In this document: positions 1-7,633 of the stretch, in pieces
Layout: the number at the start of each line of letters is the position of its first letter
Numbering within the stretch: position 1 is the stretch's first letter
NCBI GenBank assembly: GCA_015478945.1
Contig: JABUQX010027538.1
Span: 27,501 to 45,000 of the forward strand
Length of the DNA: 17,500 nucleotides
Origin: Trachelipus rathkii
Taxonomy: Eukaryota > Arthropoda > Malacostraca > Isopoda > Trachelipodidae
Direction of reading: 5' to 3'
Position numbers and translations under genes: made by a program
The notes under the pieces: model-generated
Databases searched by the model: none
What the model was told of the DNA's origin: nothing
What the model saw: the letters and a program-made list of their open reading frames with translations, nothing else

Positions 1-327
1 TACTTCATCAAATTTTTTCTTATCACACCAGTATTTTATAAGGTATATCTGGCTAGGTAAACTCATAGATGTACCACCATATTTAAAGAAGCTTCCTTTC
101 AAACTATTTATATAATTTGAGCTTTTTTCACATTTATTTTGAACACAAATATAAAATTCGTAGTATGGTCCACTTGCCACTATCTCTAAAGGTGTTTCGC
201 AAGATTCACACACCCAATTTTGTCTTAATAAGCGATTATTTTTAATCCATTGATATAACGTAGTACATCGCTCAAACTTGAGCAACTCTTTATTTCCTAT
301 ATTCCTATAGCAAGCACTTTCTGGTAC
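1..327 (-). pseudogene. Merlin/IS1016-type (ISXO2-like) DDE transposase, N-terminal fragment
   Basis: The minus strand is open from 342 to the window edge (114 codons) after a TAA at 345-343; no ATG opens it. The first five codons lie in the LTR, so the true fragment is about 1-327. Visible features are a tryptophan-containing segment (LYQWIKNNRLL), a zinc-ribbon-like pair CESC ... C-x4-C, then KGSFF and a hydrophobic helix with YW. This order (short helical N-terminus, Zn ribbon, S-x-KGSFF, aliphatic helix) is the N-terminal signature of ISXO2-like transposases of the Merlin/IS1016 group, which cut and paste DNA. The catalytic DDE part would lie beyond the window's left edge. The retroelement LTR apparently inserted into or beside this gene, removing its 5' end. 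Family call is from motif memory, not a search. Confidence 0.62.
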
Positions 328-1608
328 AGTTGTTTTAGAATTTTATGTACTGAAAATACGGTATAGAGAACAAAAAATTCTAAATTAATTTCAATTAACT
401 TATTATGTTTATAAGAATAATTATTCATTATATTATACTCTAATACATTATTACACTCAAAATGTATATTCTTATATATTACGTTTTATTTTCACTCACA
501 TTAATACTGTAGTATTTTATATATATATAATTTATATTTATTATAGTATTTTTCTTCAATAATTCATTTTCTCTAAAATCGATAAAACCAGTTATTATCA
601 ATCGAGTGATTCTGAACACGAGATATTAACGTGTACAGGACAATATATAAGCCATTCATATATTATATCAAATTAAAATAATTCCAACAAATTCGTCTAC
701 CTTACTGTTATACCACAGTAGTCTACAAATAAATAGACTATGTATAGGCTATTTATAAGGGTTTTATTGCAAAGAAATCGAATCTTGGAAAATATATAAA
801 GGTATCTTATTTCATAGTTATCAATTACTTATAATTAGTTTAAATAACATTACATATTAGGCGTAACTCTAAATCTAACCTAACCTAACGTAAGTTAACA
901 CTCCTATGACCTAACCTATCAAACCTAACCTTAGTATATTCTTTCAATCACTAAACACTAAACAGTATTAAACAGCGCAGTGGTCCACTATATATAATAC
1001 AATGCGATTGTATGATCTATTTACACTAAAATTAAATCTATTTATATAAGTTATATACTTAAACTATTAGTAAACTTACGTTCGTATATATAAAGTGTTA
1101 ATAATATATAATGATATATGTGTATATGCAACACAATAACCGCAGAACTCACACAATACCATATGGATAAAATATATTAGGGCTACATGCTGGTTATAAT
1201 TAAGAGTTAAAGAGCGGAGTGAGTAGTTCGCAACCTATCTCAATACTCATTCCTATGTGAGGTTATTAGACTAGAAAGCTATTTTCTTCTACTCTAAAAT
1301 GGGAATATACTACTCATGAGACTTATCTACACCAGAATAAGAAATGCGGTAAAAGTTTATAATATTAATATAACGATACGAGATACGAACTTTCTGCTAT
1401 CATCTTTTTTTTTGTAAAACGTTGACACTAATATAGGTGTATGTTATTATTTATTATACATATTATATACTTTTATTAATATATTTATTATATTACTTAA
1501 TGCATTACTGACTGTCTTAAATATCTTATACTAGAGATGAGTTAAGAGACATTTCATCCCTATCAATGAAGTTTTTATGTAGTTATATACTATATACACT
1601 TTTAAACT
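328..1608 (+). repeat. 5' long terminal repeat of a Ty3/gypsy-like retroelement
   Basis: Begins AGTTGTTTT at 328 and ends TTAAACT at 1608, giving AGTT/AACT inverted ends, with a primer binding site directly following. Collinear blocks match a second copy at 11737-12490: CAGTTATT (589/11883), GTGTACAG (631/11919), CGTTCGTA (1079/12137), TATGCAACA (1125/12165), CGAGATACGA (1379/12317), CTTTCTGC (1390/12327), TGACTGT (1509/12411). The copies differ by many substitutions and indels, so the element is old. About 300 bases (650-960) here have no counterpart in the 3' copy. The AT-rich content contains no convincing ORF. LTRs normally carry promoter and polyadenylation signals; I could not place these with confidence. 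Confidence 0.68.
875..933. repeat. Degenerate CCTAA (telomere-like) repeat cluster
   Basis: CCTAA units occur as two tandem copies near 879-888 and again near 911 and 925, with related near-copies between. CCTAA is the complement of TTAGG, the telomere unit of many insects and crustaceans. The cluster sits inside the stretch of the 5' LTR that is missing from the 3' LTR, so it is a later insertion there or a deletion from the other copy. Only a few units are exact, so it could also be chance in AT-rich sequence. Confidence 0.4.
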
Positions 1609-1620
1609 GGCGCCCCGAAC
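1608..1620 (+). other. Primer binding site, tRNA-Lys-like
   Basis: TGGCGCCCCGAAC directly abuts the LTR end and shares its first T with it. It resembles the complement of the 3' end of tRNA-Lys(UUU), TGGCGCCCGAAC, with one extra C, and the following AG...AGGAC partly continues the match. Reverse transcription of minus-strand DNA would start here. The overlap of the PBS with a terminal ACT is, from memory, like that of insect gypsy-group elements. Confidence 0.75.
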
Positions 1621-2027
1621 AGTATAGGACCTATATATATATCTGAGTTAAGTCACTTATAGCACTGCCAGCTATATAAACGAGAGCGCCCTCACAATAA
1701 TTGTGTAATATATCATTACATTCTACACCTTGAATCTTCACAGGTGCACCAATAGATTTTATACAACCACGATACTCCTAATGTTTAGAGATGTATCATA
1801 CTAATATATATGAGCGAAGGCTCTCACACTATCAACTCAGAATAATATATTCCATAAATATTTATCTCTCTATGATATTAAGGTGCAGGGATATATCCCT
1901 TAGCACACTTTGACTGAGGAGCACATAGATGGTGGACATAATTCTTGGATATATAATATTCATACTTCTATTTTCGTTCTTTGCTCTATTATTTTTCTTG
2001 CTTTCTCTTACACATAACACGTAAAAT
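1621..2027 (+). other. Retroelement 5' leader with a candidate TATA box
   Basis: Non-coding stretch between the primer binding site and the first gag ATG. It is AT-rich with no long ORF; short open runs near 1981 are shadows. TATATAAA at 1673-1680, followed by a GC-richer patch, looks like a core promoter element, but no well-spaced initiator follows, so its role is uncertain. A leader of this size normally holds packaging and dimerisation signals; none can be recognised by eye. Confidence 0.45.
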
Positions 2028-2501
2028 ATGGCTCAAGCTCCTTCCTCGACTTCCGTTCGACCAAAAAGGTCTGATAAATCGGAGGAAACCGAAACAAGGG
2101 AGTCGAACCCCAATTATGATAAATTCACAAAGCAATCGGATGGTCTTGCAACATCCAAAGCCCCAGCACTAGTATCCTATATGCGGGAACAGTATGCGTT
2201 GAAAAGACGTAATTCTGATCCTGGCATGTACGCAGAGGGAGATGATATATATGATGATGATACACAGATACAGGTGGGCAGAGATGAAGCCTTGCCTTTT
2301 GCTGCTGTATCTGATTTGAAAGACTGGCTTACGAAAGATAGACAAGTATTAAATGATAAACTTGTTAAAGCCAACCTAATAGGGAAAGATACTGTTGATC
2401 AGGTACAGCCCAAAAAAACTTTTACTCATAAAGGTAATACTAGCTCTGTAAAGCAGGATCAGTCATCACATAACCTGGAAAATCAGGTTAATAGTAAGTA
2501 A
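2028..2501 (+). CDS. Gag N-terminal-like ORF (157 aa)
   Basis: First good ATG after the primer binding site, in the context AAAATATGG. The product is hydrophilic: a Ser/Thr/Lys/Glu-rich start (residues 1-45), a mixed region with YMREQYALKRRN (about 50-62), an acidic patch GDDIYDDD (about 70-78), then a helical segment DLKDWLTKDRQVLNDKLVKANL (about 96-117) and a polar tail. I recognise no named domain; the position, upstream of a zinc-knuckle nucleocapsid, suggests the N-terminal (matrix-like) part of Gag. It ends at TAA 2499-2501, but a strong splice donor overlaps the last codons (2494-2499), so the ORF may instead be the first exon of a spliced product. The stop may also be a break, since gag sequence seems to continue in decayed form afterwards. 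Confidence 0.55.
   Translation: MAQAPSSTSVRPKRSDKSEETETRESNPNYDKFTKQSDGLATSKAPALVSYMREQYALKRRNSDPGMYAEGDDIYDDDTQIQVGRDEALPFAAVSDLKDWLTKDRQVLNDKLVKANLIGKDTVDQVQPKKTFTHKGNTSSVKQDQSSHNLENQVNSK
2494..2499 (+). other. Candidate 5' splice site
   Basis: GTAAGT after AATA, the consensus donor hexamer, lies two codons before the stop of the gag-like ORF. Elements with distal genes often splice from a donor in or near gag. Joining to the acceptor at 8544 in this phase meets a stop almost at once, so if used, this donor pairs with another acceptor or makes a truncated product. Confidence 0.3.
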
Positions 2502-3737
2502 AGCAACTCGTTTTATCGGGTGACGGTTTTGAATTGTGGGAGTCGGTCGATTAGCGAGACTCACGAAGATGATGTAATATCGATATTCTGACCTCCCTTA
2601 AGAAGAGAAAAGAAGGCGGTGGTATAAGACGACGCAGGTGCCTTTAAATGGCTCCTTCGATATATTAATTATCAACATAAATTTATATGCCAGTAGCGAA
2701 GTATATGCATCACATGTGACTGCCTACTAGCCTCAACAAATGACATCGACTTTGCAAGCCTCCAACTTCGTGACATGACTTTAGCATGATAACCGATCAT
2801 AATGATCCATGATTTCTTTATATAACGAGGAGCACAGCAAATTAAAACAACAAATTACGTAATATGACTGTGGTGACAGGAGAGCTAATTTTTTTTTCGA
2901 TGTGGCCCAATTATTAAAAAATTCCCACGCGATTGAGCAGGTCGTTATTGAAGTCACTGGGAATATAAATCGTCCAGCAAAGGCTAAGTTCAGGATCTTT
3001 TTTAGTTATATTTATGGTGGTAAATATTTAAGGGATTTTTGAATCCATATTTGTAACCTTCACTAACCCCAACGGCATGAACCACAATGTCGTGGATATG
3101 GCTTGAGGAATTTTTGGAGTACGCGTCAACTGGAAGCGAAGGTTTTTTTAGATTTATATAGATTATTAAATATAATTAGAGGATAGGTGACTAACTTTTT
3201 TTCTGTCCGTGATTACACTAGTTAGGCAGTAGGTAATGTTGGTACAGCCTCCACGCCGCCTACATTAGAGGGAGAGCGAAGCGTGGGAGAGAGCATTCGG
3301 CAATGTATGCTCTAATGGGTTGGACGAGTTTAGGCTAAGGAATAGAGCTAAGGGGATTAGATATGAGAGGGAACATGACTCGCTATGCGAACTGCATTTC
3401 CTGTGCAGTCTTCCTTCCATAACCATTGAGAAAGATATAGCGTGAGGGAATAATATTAAATAGGATGGCAGATTTAAGACGCAGAGTATTACCGCACTAC
3501 CTCTGTAATAATTATAATCTTTATCCTAGATAAGTAGGGCTCTCGCTGACATACTTTTTTCCCTGTTATATGTATATTTTGGCATTCACTTTGAAACTGA
3601 AAATACTTGTAACTTTATCCATCGCCAAACTCTAATCCTCTCCAATCATATACGATCACAAATTTAGAGGGAAGTATGGAGAAAAAAACTCAAATAAAAT
3701 CTCAAAAGCAATGATGTTTTTAAATGAGACGCACTGA
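2502..3737 (+). pseudogene. Decayed gag middle region (capsid remnant)
   Basis: More than 1.2 kb with stops in every frame between the gag N-terminal ORF and the nucleocapsid ORF, where capsid coding is expected. The clearest coding-like stretch is frame 1 at 2863-3039 (59 codons, ending TGA 3040-3042): it reads as an amphipathic, protein-like segment (DVAQLLKNSHAIEQVV, then TGNINRPAKAKFR and YIYGGKYLRDF). Another short open run follows the TAA at 2499 until 2588. No capsid hallmark can be named, so capsid origin is inferred from position. The region also has a short hairpin (3290-3313). Alternatively the 2502-3737 stretch is an intron of a spliced gene. Confidence 0.4.
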
Positions 3738-4583
3738 TTCAGTGGTAGCATCATAATTAACACTGTTTACCCGCGGTGGACTGATGTTTTACAAAACCGT
3801 GGCAGTACCAATAATGGTAATAATAGAAACAAGAGTTTCAATAAGCAGAAAGATTTCGAGATTCGTAGATCAAATGAAAGACCTTCAGGTAGTCGGTATT
3901 ATCGCGACAACCAACGTAGTCCCCCGCAGAAAAATGCTCCTTTGAGGGAGAGAAATGGAAACCATGTTAATCATAATAATAAGACAAGTCCTGAAAACCA
4001 GGATAAACAGTCTGGTAGTAGATACTACCAAGACAATCAACGTGATCCAACACAGAAACCGGTTTCATTAAAGGAACGAAACTCTACTTACGAAAAGAGA
4101 GTTGACTCTCATGAAAGTAATAAAGATAGAGAAAGAATTATCTGCAATTATTGCGAAAAACTTGGACACCGGATGGAGCAGTGCTACAAATATTTGGGAA
4201 TTTGTAGTTACTGCAAAAAGAAGGGTCACCGAAGGGCGGATTGTCGTTCACATAATTCGTCACCTTCACTTCCTAAGCGTAGTCCAATGATATGTCCTTT
4301 TTGTAAAGGGCCACATTCTGGTATTAGATGTGACCAAAAGGATTCTCCTGGTTATAACGGGACTGGTGGTGGATCGAGATCCCGTGGTCCTATAGAACAC
4401 CTCACCAGTGAAGTGAAACATATACAACATAAATCAACGTATCATAATCGGAACTGGTCGAGGTCACCTCCTTTAAGATCAAAATCGCCTAATCCCAGGT
4501 CGTCCACCAGGGATGAGTACGAGGAAAGATGTGAGGGAGATCATTCTGAGTTACCGTTAAACCCATGGTCTCCCCGGAACTGA
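3738..4583 (+). CDS. gag: Gag nucleocapsid with three zinc knuckles (5' end open)
   Basis: Frame 3 is open from just after TGA 3735-3737 to TGA 4581-4583; no ATG is needed if it continues Gag, and the first ATG-like starts are internal. Two CX2CX4HX4C knuckles lie at 4143-4184 and 4203-4244 and a variant CX2CX3HX4C at 4293-4331. Such knuckles bind genomic RNA for packaging. The flanks are basic and Arg/Ser/Asn-rich, with an SR-like tail (NWSRSPPLRSKSP) before the end. A 24-residue segment is duplicated upstream of the knuckles (3885-3956 and 4011-4082). The last codons overlap the protease ORF by 19 bases, with a canonical-looking slippery site in phase. The upstream capsid is broken, so this copy can no longer give a full Gag. 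Confidence 0.8.
   Translation, partial: FSGSIIINTVYPRWTDVLQNRGSTNNGNNRNKSFNKQKDFEIRRSNERPSGSRYYRDNQRSPPQKNAPLRERNGNHVNHNNKTSPENQDKQSGSRYYQDNQRDPTQKPVSLKERNSTYEKRVDSHESNKDRERIICNYCEKLGHRMEQCYKYLGICSYCKKKGHRRADCRSHNSSPSLPKRSPMICPFCKGPHSGIRCDQKDSPGYNGTGGGSRSRGPIEHLTSEVKHIQHKSTYHNRNWSRSPPLRSKSPNPRSSTRDEYEERCEGDHSELPLNPWSPRN
3885..4082 (+). repeat. In-frame duplicated 24-codon segment in Gag
   Basis: Copies at 3885-3956 and 4011-4082, offset 126 bases (42 codons), both beginning SGSRYY and ending with ERN. They share SGSRYY-x-DNQR, a middle QK, and L-x-ERN. The DNA copies have diverged, mostly keeping the protein pattern, so the duplication is older than the loss of function and looks to have been under protein-level constraint. 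It sits in the basic, low-complexity linker before the zinc knuckles. Confidence 0.75.
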
Positions 4584-4617
4584 GCCCTCTGGTGGAGAGT
4601 AATACGGTAAAGGGCTC
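4556..4617 (+). promoter_or_regulatory. Candidate -1 ribosomal frameshift signal (gag to pro)
   Basis: GTTAAAC at 4556-4562 lies in the gag frame as G-TTA-AAC, the right phase for a -1 slip, and is an X-XXY-YYZ-like heptamer known from arterivirus RNA (G UUA AAC). After a 6-base spacer, TCTCC (4569-4573) can pair with GGAGA (4594-4598), extendable by two C-G pairs with a one-base bulge. GAGCCCT within the loop (4582-4588) pairs perfectly with AGGGCTC (4611-4617), giving an H-type pseudoknot. The gag stop is 4581-4583 and protease is in the -1 frame. The arrangement is textbook, though the function is inferred. Confidence 0.65.
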
Positions 4618-4870
4618 CAGTGCAAATGAAAGTTCATTGAAAAACTATCCGGTGGAGGAAGAGAAAATACTTAAAGGTAAAGTTGATGAAAACATAAAAT
4701 CAAACAATAATAGTGGCCGCACTGTGCAGGTAAATTGTAATAATCCTTCTGTTGATCCGTTAATAATAACGGTGTCTTTTAAACCCTGTAGTTTTGGGTT
4801 CTTTGCTTGTATGATTGATAGTGGGGCCGGGATAAGTTTGATAAATGTAGGGTGGGTAATGACCAATTAG
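4565..4870 (+). CDS. pro: Retroviral-type aspartic protease, N-terminal part (101 aa ORF)
   Basis: Frame 2 ORF overlapping the end of gag by 19 bases. The first ~70 residues are polar linker; then comes a beta-rich segment and the catalytic motif IDSGAGISLIN (DSG near 4817-4825), the signature of retropepsin-like proteases that cut Gag and Pol. The ORF ends at TAG 4868-4870, soon after the active site, whereas the rest of the fold (flap region and the ILG-like motif) is in frame 1 of the next ORF. An ATG at 4565 in good context (CCCATGG) could start it independently, but frameshift entry from gag is at least as likely. The split after the active site is best read as a small indel in 4822-4867; no slippery heptamer is visible there. 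Confidence 0.72.
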   Translation: MVSPELSPLVESNTVKGSSANESSLKNYPVEEEKILKGKVDENIKSNNNSGRTVQVNCNNPSVDPLIITVSFKPCSFGFFACMIDSGAGISLINVGWVMTN

Positions 4871-7389
4871 GACATGTTCCATTACGACCATCCATAGAGA
4901 TTGGGATTAATGCTGTGAGAGGGTTAATCCGTGATCACTCAGTCCCCATAGATACTTATATAGAAACTCCGTTATACTTTCCCGATAATGAGTTTGTCAC
5001 CAAACCGATTATCTTTTTAGTGCTTCCAGGTGAATGTATGGCTGAATGGATGGTTTTAGGAGCCGCTGCATTAAGGGATAATAATCTCTTACCTGATTTA
5101 ACCACCAGGGAATTAATATATCGGGGGGAAAGTGAAATTGAGGTGATTGCCAAGGATGAAAGTAATTCAATGCCATTTTATAAATGTATAAATGTTCATT
5201 CAGTGAATGTTCCCCCTCTTTCTTGTAAATTGGTGGAAGTTAAGGGGAAGTCAGACATACCTTTATCATTGGTGGGGTTTCAGGGGAATTCCTCAGGGAA
5301 ACTTATTCCTGTACCAAGGTTGTTAGATTTAACTTCTCAAGGGAGGATTGCTGTTATGAACCCTTTTCAAAAACCTCAATATCTTAGGAAGGGTATGATT
5401 TTGGGGACTTTATTACCATTGCAAGAGGAACAATGTCTTTCCCCTAGGATTAATACAGTAGACCCTGTTTCCATAGAGCTTTCATCAGAAAGGGATGTTT
5501 GGACACCTAACAAAGTAAGGGAAGATTTTTTAATAGAGGAATTACCTATTAGCTCTCAGCAAAAACAAGATCTTATAGAGGTTTTGTTGAGACACCAAAA
5601 AGCATTGAGCTTTGGTGATCATGATGTAGGGGTTGCTACAAATGTCACACATAGCATTGAAGTAGAGAGCTCAAGACCCGTTAGATTGCCGGTTCGTAGA
5701 TTCCAGGGACCTCTTGCCCAGGAAATCGAACAGCAGTGCCGGGAGTTACTGGAACAAGATATTATTCGACCCAGTAGGTCCCCTTATTCCGCACCCGTGG
5801 TGCCGGTTAGAAAACCTGACGGGAAATTGCGACTATGTATTGATTATCGCAAGCTCAATAAAGTTACCAAGACTGACTCATTCCCATTGCCAAACCTTAT
5901 AGATATGATCTATAATATGCATGGAAATCATTACTTTTCCACTATAGATTTGGTTCGGGGTTATTATCAGGTCTCAATGGAACCTGAAAGTGTGGAAAAA
6001 ACCGCTTTTTCGACCCCATTTGCACAATATGAATACTTAAAAATGCCCTTTGGAGTAAAAAATGGTCCTGCCACTTTTCAACGTGGCATGATGCTCGCTT
6101 TAGCGGGGCTATCCTGGTCTAGGGTGATGGTTTACTTGGATGATATTATCATTCTTAGTAAAACAATTGAGGAACATTTAGTTACCTTGGATCAGGTTCT
6201 TTCTGCTTTAGAAACTAATGGGTATAAATTAAAGCCCAGTAAAACCAGACTTTGTCATACTGAAGTCGAGTTCTTGGGTCATCGAATTTCCCAAAAGGGG
6301 ATACTTCCGCTCGAGAAAAATGTTAAGGGAGCTTTGGAATTTCCCATCCCGACCACTGTAAAACATCTACGTCAGTTTTTGGGCATGATCAATTTTTATA
6401 GAAGACATATCCCTAATTGTTCACAAATTAGTAAGCCTTTGTCATGCCAAACTGGCAGTAAAAACATCCAATGGACACAGGAATGTCAAAGCGCTTTCGA
6501 AGAATTAAAGAAGGCATTGGTAAACCCTTGTGTTTTAGGGTTCCCTGACTATAGTCCGGATGTATCGCCCATGGAATTGCATGTAGATGCATCAGACATT
6601 GGGGCTGGTGCATGTCTATCCCAAATTCAAAATTATGAACGGAAACCCATAGCATTTATCTCAATGACATTTAACAGTGCACAGAAAAATTATGGTGTAA
6701 TAGATAAAGAGTTAACTGCGTTAAGATGGGCAGTAAAGTCGTTGAGACCGTTTCTTCGTGGGGTTAAGTTTGTTATTTTTACGGACCATATGCCTTTAAT
6801 TTACTTGCAGAATATGAGTCTTATAGATGGGCGATTGGCTAGAACCATGGAAGAACTGAACGAATTTGATTTTGATATACATCATATCTCGGGTACAAAG
6901 AATGTGGTCGCGGATGCTCTTTCTCGCTCTCCTGTAAATGAAGGGTTAGATCAGACTACAGATAATTATAATCTAAATATTTTAGAATTCACCCCCGCTG
7001 GTTATTTTGTTATTGAAATTCCTGGGGGTGGCGATTCTTTATATAAATGTTTATCAATGTTTCAATATTCGACAATGGATAGGCATCTGGAACTTCGTAA
7101 GACTCTGGCAGACGAATTAAGAAAACATCCCATTAAATATCAATTGCAAGGGAAACTAATTCAAAAGAAGCTTAGGTTATTGGGTTTTCCTGGGCAAATG
7201 CCTATTCCAGAGATAATTACCTCCTTTACTGAACTTTTTAAGACCCCTGTTCATGTTTATTACAATAGTGATAAACCTATCATTTATGGTGATCAATTTA
7301 AAAATGAACCTTGTTGTTTGAAATGCTTGAGTGGGGTACATTATAACTACCTCATGCCCATGGTATATGAGCTCAGTGAAAATGAATAA
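4852..7389 (+). CDS. pol: Pol: protease C-terminus, reverse transcriptase, RNase H, OTU-like domain (845 aa ORF)
   Basis: Frame 1 is open from 4822; the first usable codon here is GTG 4852, so this ORF is really a continuation of protease. Residues about 1-80 hold the protease C-terminal half with WMVLGAAAL (ILG-like). RT spans about 275-470 with CIDYRKLN, TIDLVRGY, MPFGVKNGPATF, catalytic YLDD (428-431) and VEFLGH, all Ty3/gypsy type. RNase H follows with acidic residues D579, E620, D645 and D688, apparently complete. About 715-845 matches an OTU-type cysteine protease: GGGDSLYKCLS, a central VHVYY strand and VHYNYL (H830). The nucleophile position is Ser729 and the preceding Asp position Gly, so catalysis as a cysteine protease is unlikely. 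No integrase follows RNase H, unlike standard Ty3/gypsy Pol. No internal stop over 2.5 kb. RT and RNase H calls are very safe; OTU is good. Confidence 0.9.
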   Translation: MGNDQLGHVPLRPSIEIGINAVRGLIRDHSVPIDTYIETPLYFPDNEFVTKPIIFLVLPGECMAEWMVLGAAALRDNNLLPDLTTRELIYRGESEIEVIAKDESNSMPFYKCINVHSVNVPPLSCKLVEVKGKSDIPLSLVGFQGNSSGKLIPVPRLLDLTSQGRIAVMNPFQKPQYLRKGMILGTLLPLQEEQCLSPRINTVDPVSIELSSERDVWTPNKVREDFLIEELPISSQQKQDLIEVLLRHQKALSFGDHDVGVATNVTHSIEVESSRPVRLPVRRFQGPLAQEIEQQCRELLEQDIIRPSRSPYSAPVVPVRKPDGKLRLCIDYRKLNKVTKTDSFPLPNLIDMIYNMHGNHYFSTIDLVRGYYQVSMEPESVEKTAFSTPFAQYEYLKMPFGVKNGPATFQRGMMLALAGLSWSRVMVYLDDIIILSKTIEEHLVTLDQVLSALETNGYKLKPSKTRLCHTEVEFLGHRISQKGILPLEKNVKGALEFPIPTTVKHLRQFLGMINFYRRHIPNCSQISKPLSCQTGSKNIQWTQECQSAFEELKKALVNPCVLGFPDYSPDVSPMELHVDASDIGAGACLSQIQNYERKPIAFISMTFNSAQKNYGVIDKELTALRWAVKSLRPFLRGVKFVIFTDHMPLIYLQNMSLIDGRLARTMEELNEFDFDIHHISGTKNVVADALSRSPVNEGLDQTTDNYNLNILEFTPAGYFVIEIPGGGDSLYKCLSMFQYSTMDRHLELRKTLADELRKHPIKYQLQGKLIQKKLRLLGFPGQMPIPEIITSFTELFKTPVHVYYNSDKPIIYGDQFKNEPCCLKCLSGVHYNYLMPMVYELSENE

Positions 7390-7633
7390 AAATAACTATT
7401 TTCTTGATATTAAGGGAAATGAGGTTACGTTATATTATTACATTGGTAATAATCTAGAATTGCTGTTAGTATACATTAAATACTTGAACAACAATGATGT
7501 TGTTTGTAAATATGGACAATTATGTCATGACAAATTAATAATCGAAAGTTTTATCTTTCTCAGTTTATTAATGAATTGGGAAGGGATTAATTATTGGGCA
7601 TATGCATTGTTTTTCATTTCTTTGAAATATTAA
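7382..7633 (+). CDS. Small ORF overlapping the pol stop (83 aa), unknown
   Basis: ATG 7382-7384 lies just inside the pol end, so start and stop share ATGAATAA. The product is 83 residues: a polar start (MNKNNYFLDIKGNEVTLYYY), a Leu-rich middle, two Cys near the centre (VCKYGQLCHDK), and a hydrophobic, aromatic C-terminal third (FIFLSLLMNWEGINYWAYALFF) that could form one membrane-associated helix or hairpin. I recognise no family. The tight overlap would permit reinitiation after pol, but AT-rich sequence gives such ORFs by chance, and it may be the frameshifted remnant of a longer Pol C-terminus. Confidence 0.3.
   Translation: MNKNNYFLDIKGNEVTLYYYIGNNLELLLVYIKYLNNNDVVCKYGQLCHDKLIIESFIFLSLLMNWEGINYWAYALFFISLKY

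Noticed and set aside
3290..3313. Hairpin AGAGCAT/ATGCTCT with a 10-base loop
   Set aside because: Perfect 7-bp stem but in decayed gag with no supporting context; expected by chance in this length.
3731..3760. tRNA-like A box (GATTCAGTGGTAGCA)
   Set aside because: Resembles a tRNA-Gly D arm, but there is no B box, acceptor stem or anticodon arm downstream; it is also at the start of the nucleocapsid ORF.
7382..7633. Reading the 83-aa ORF as an integrase fragment
   Set aside because: It has no HHCC spacing and no DDE residues.
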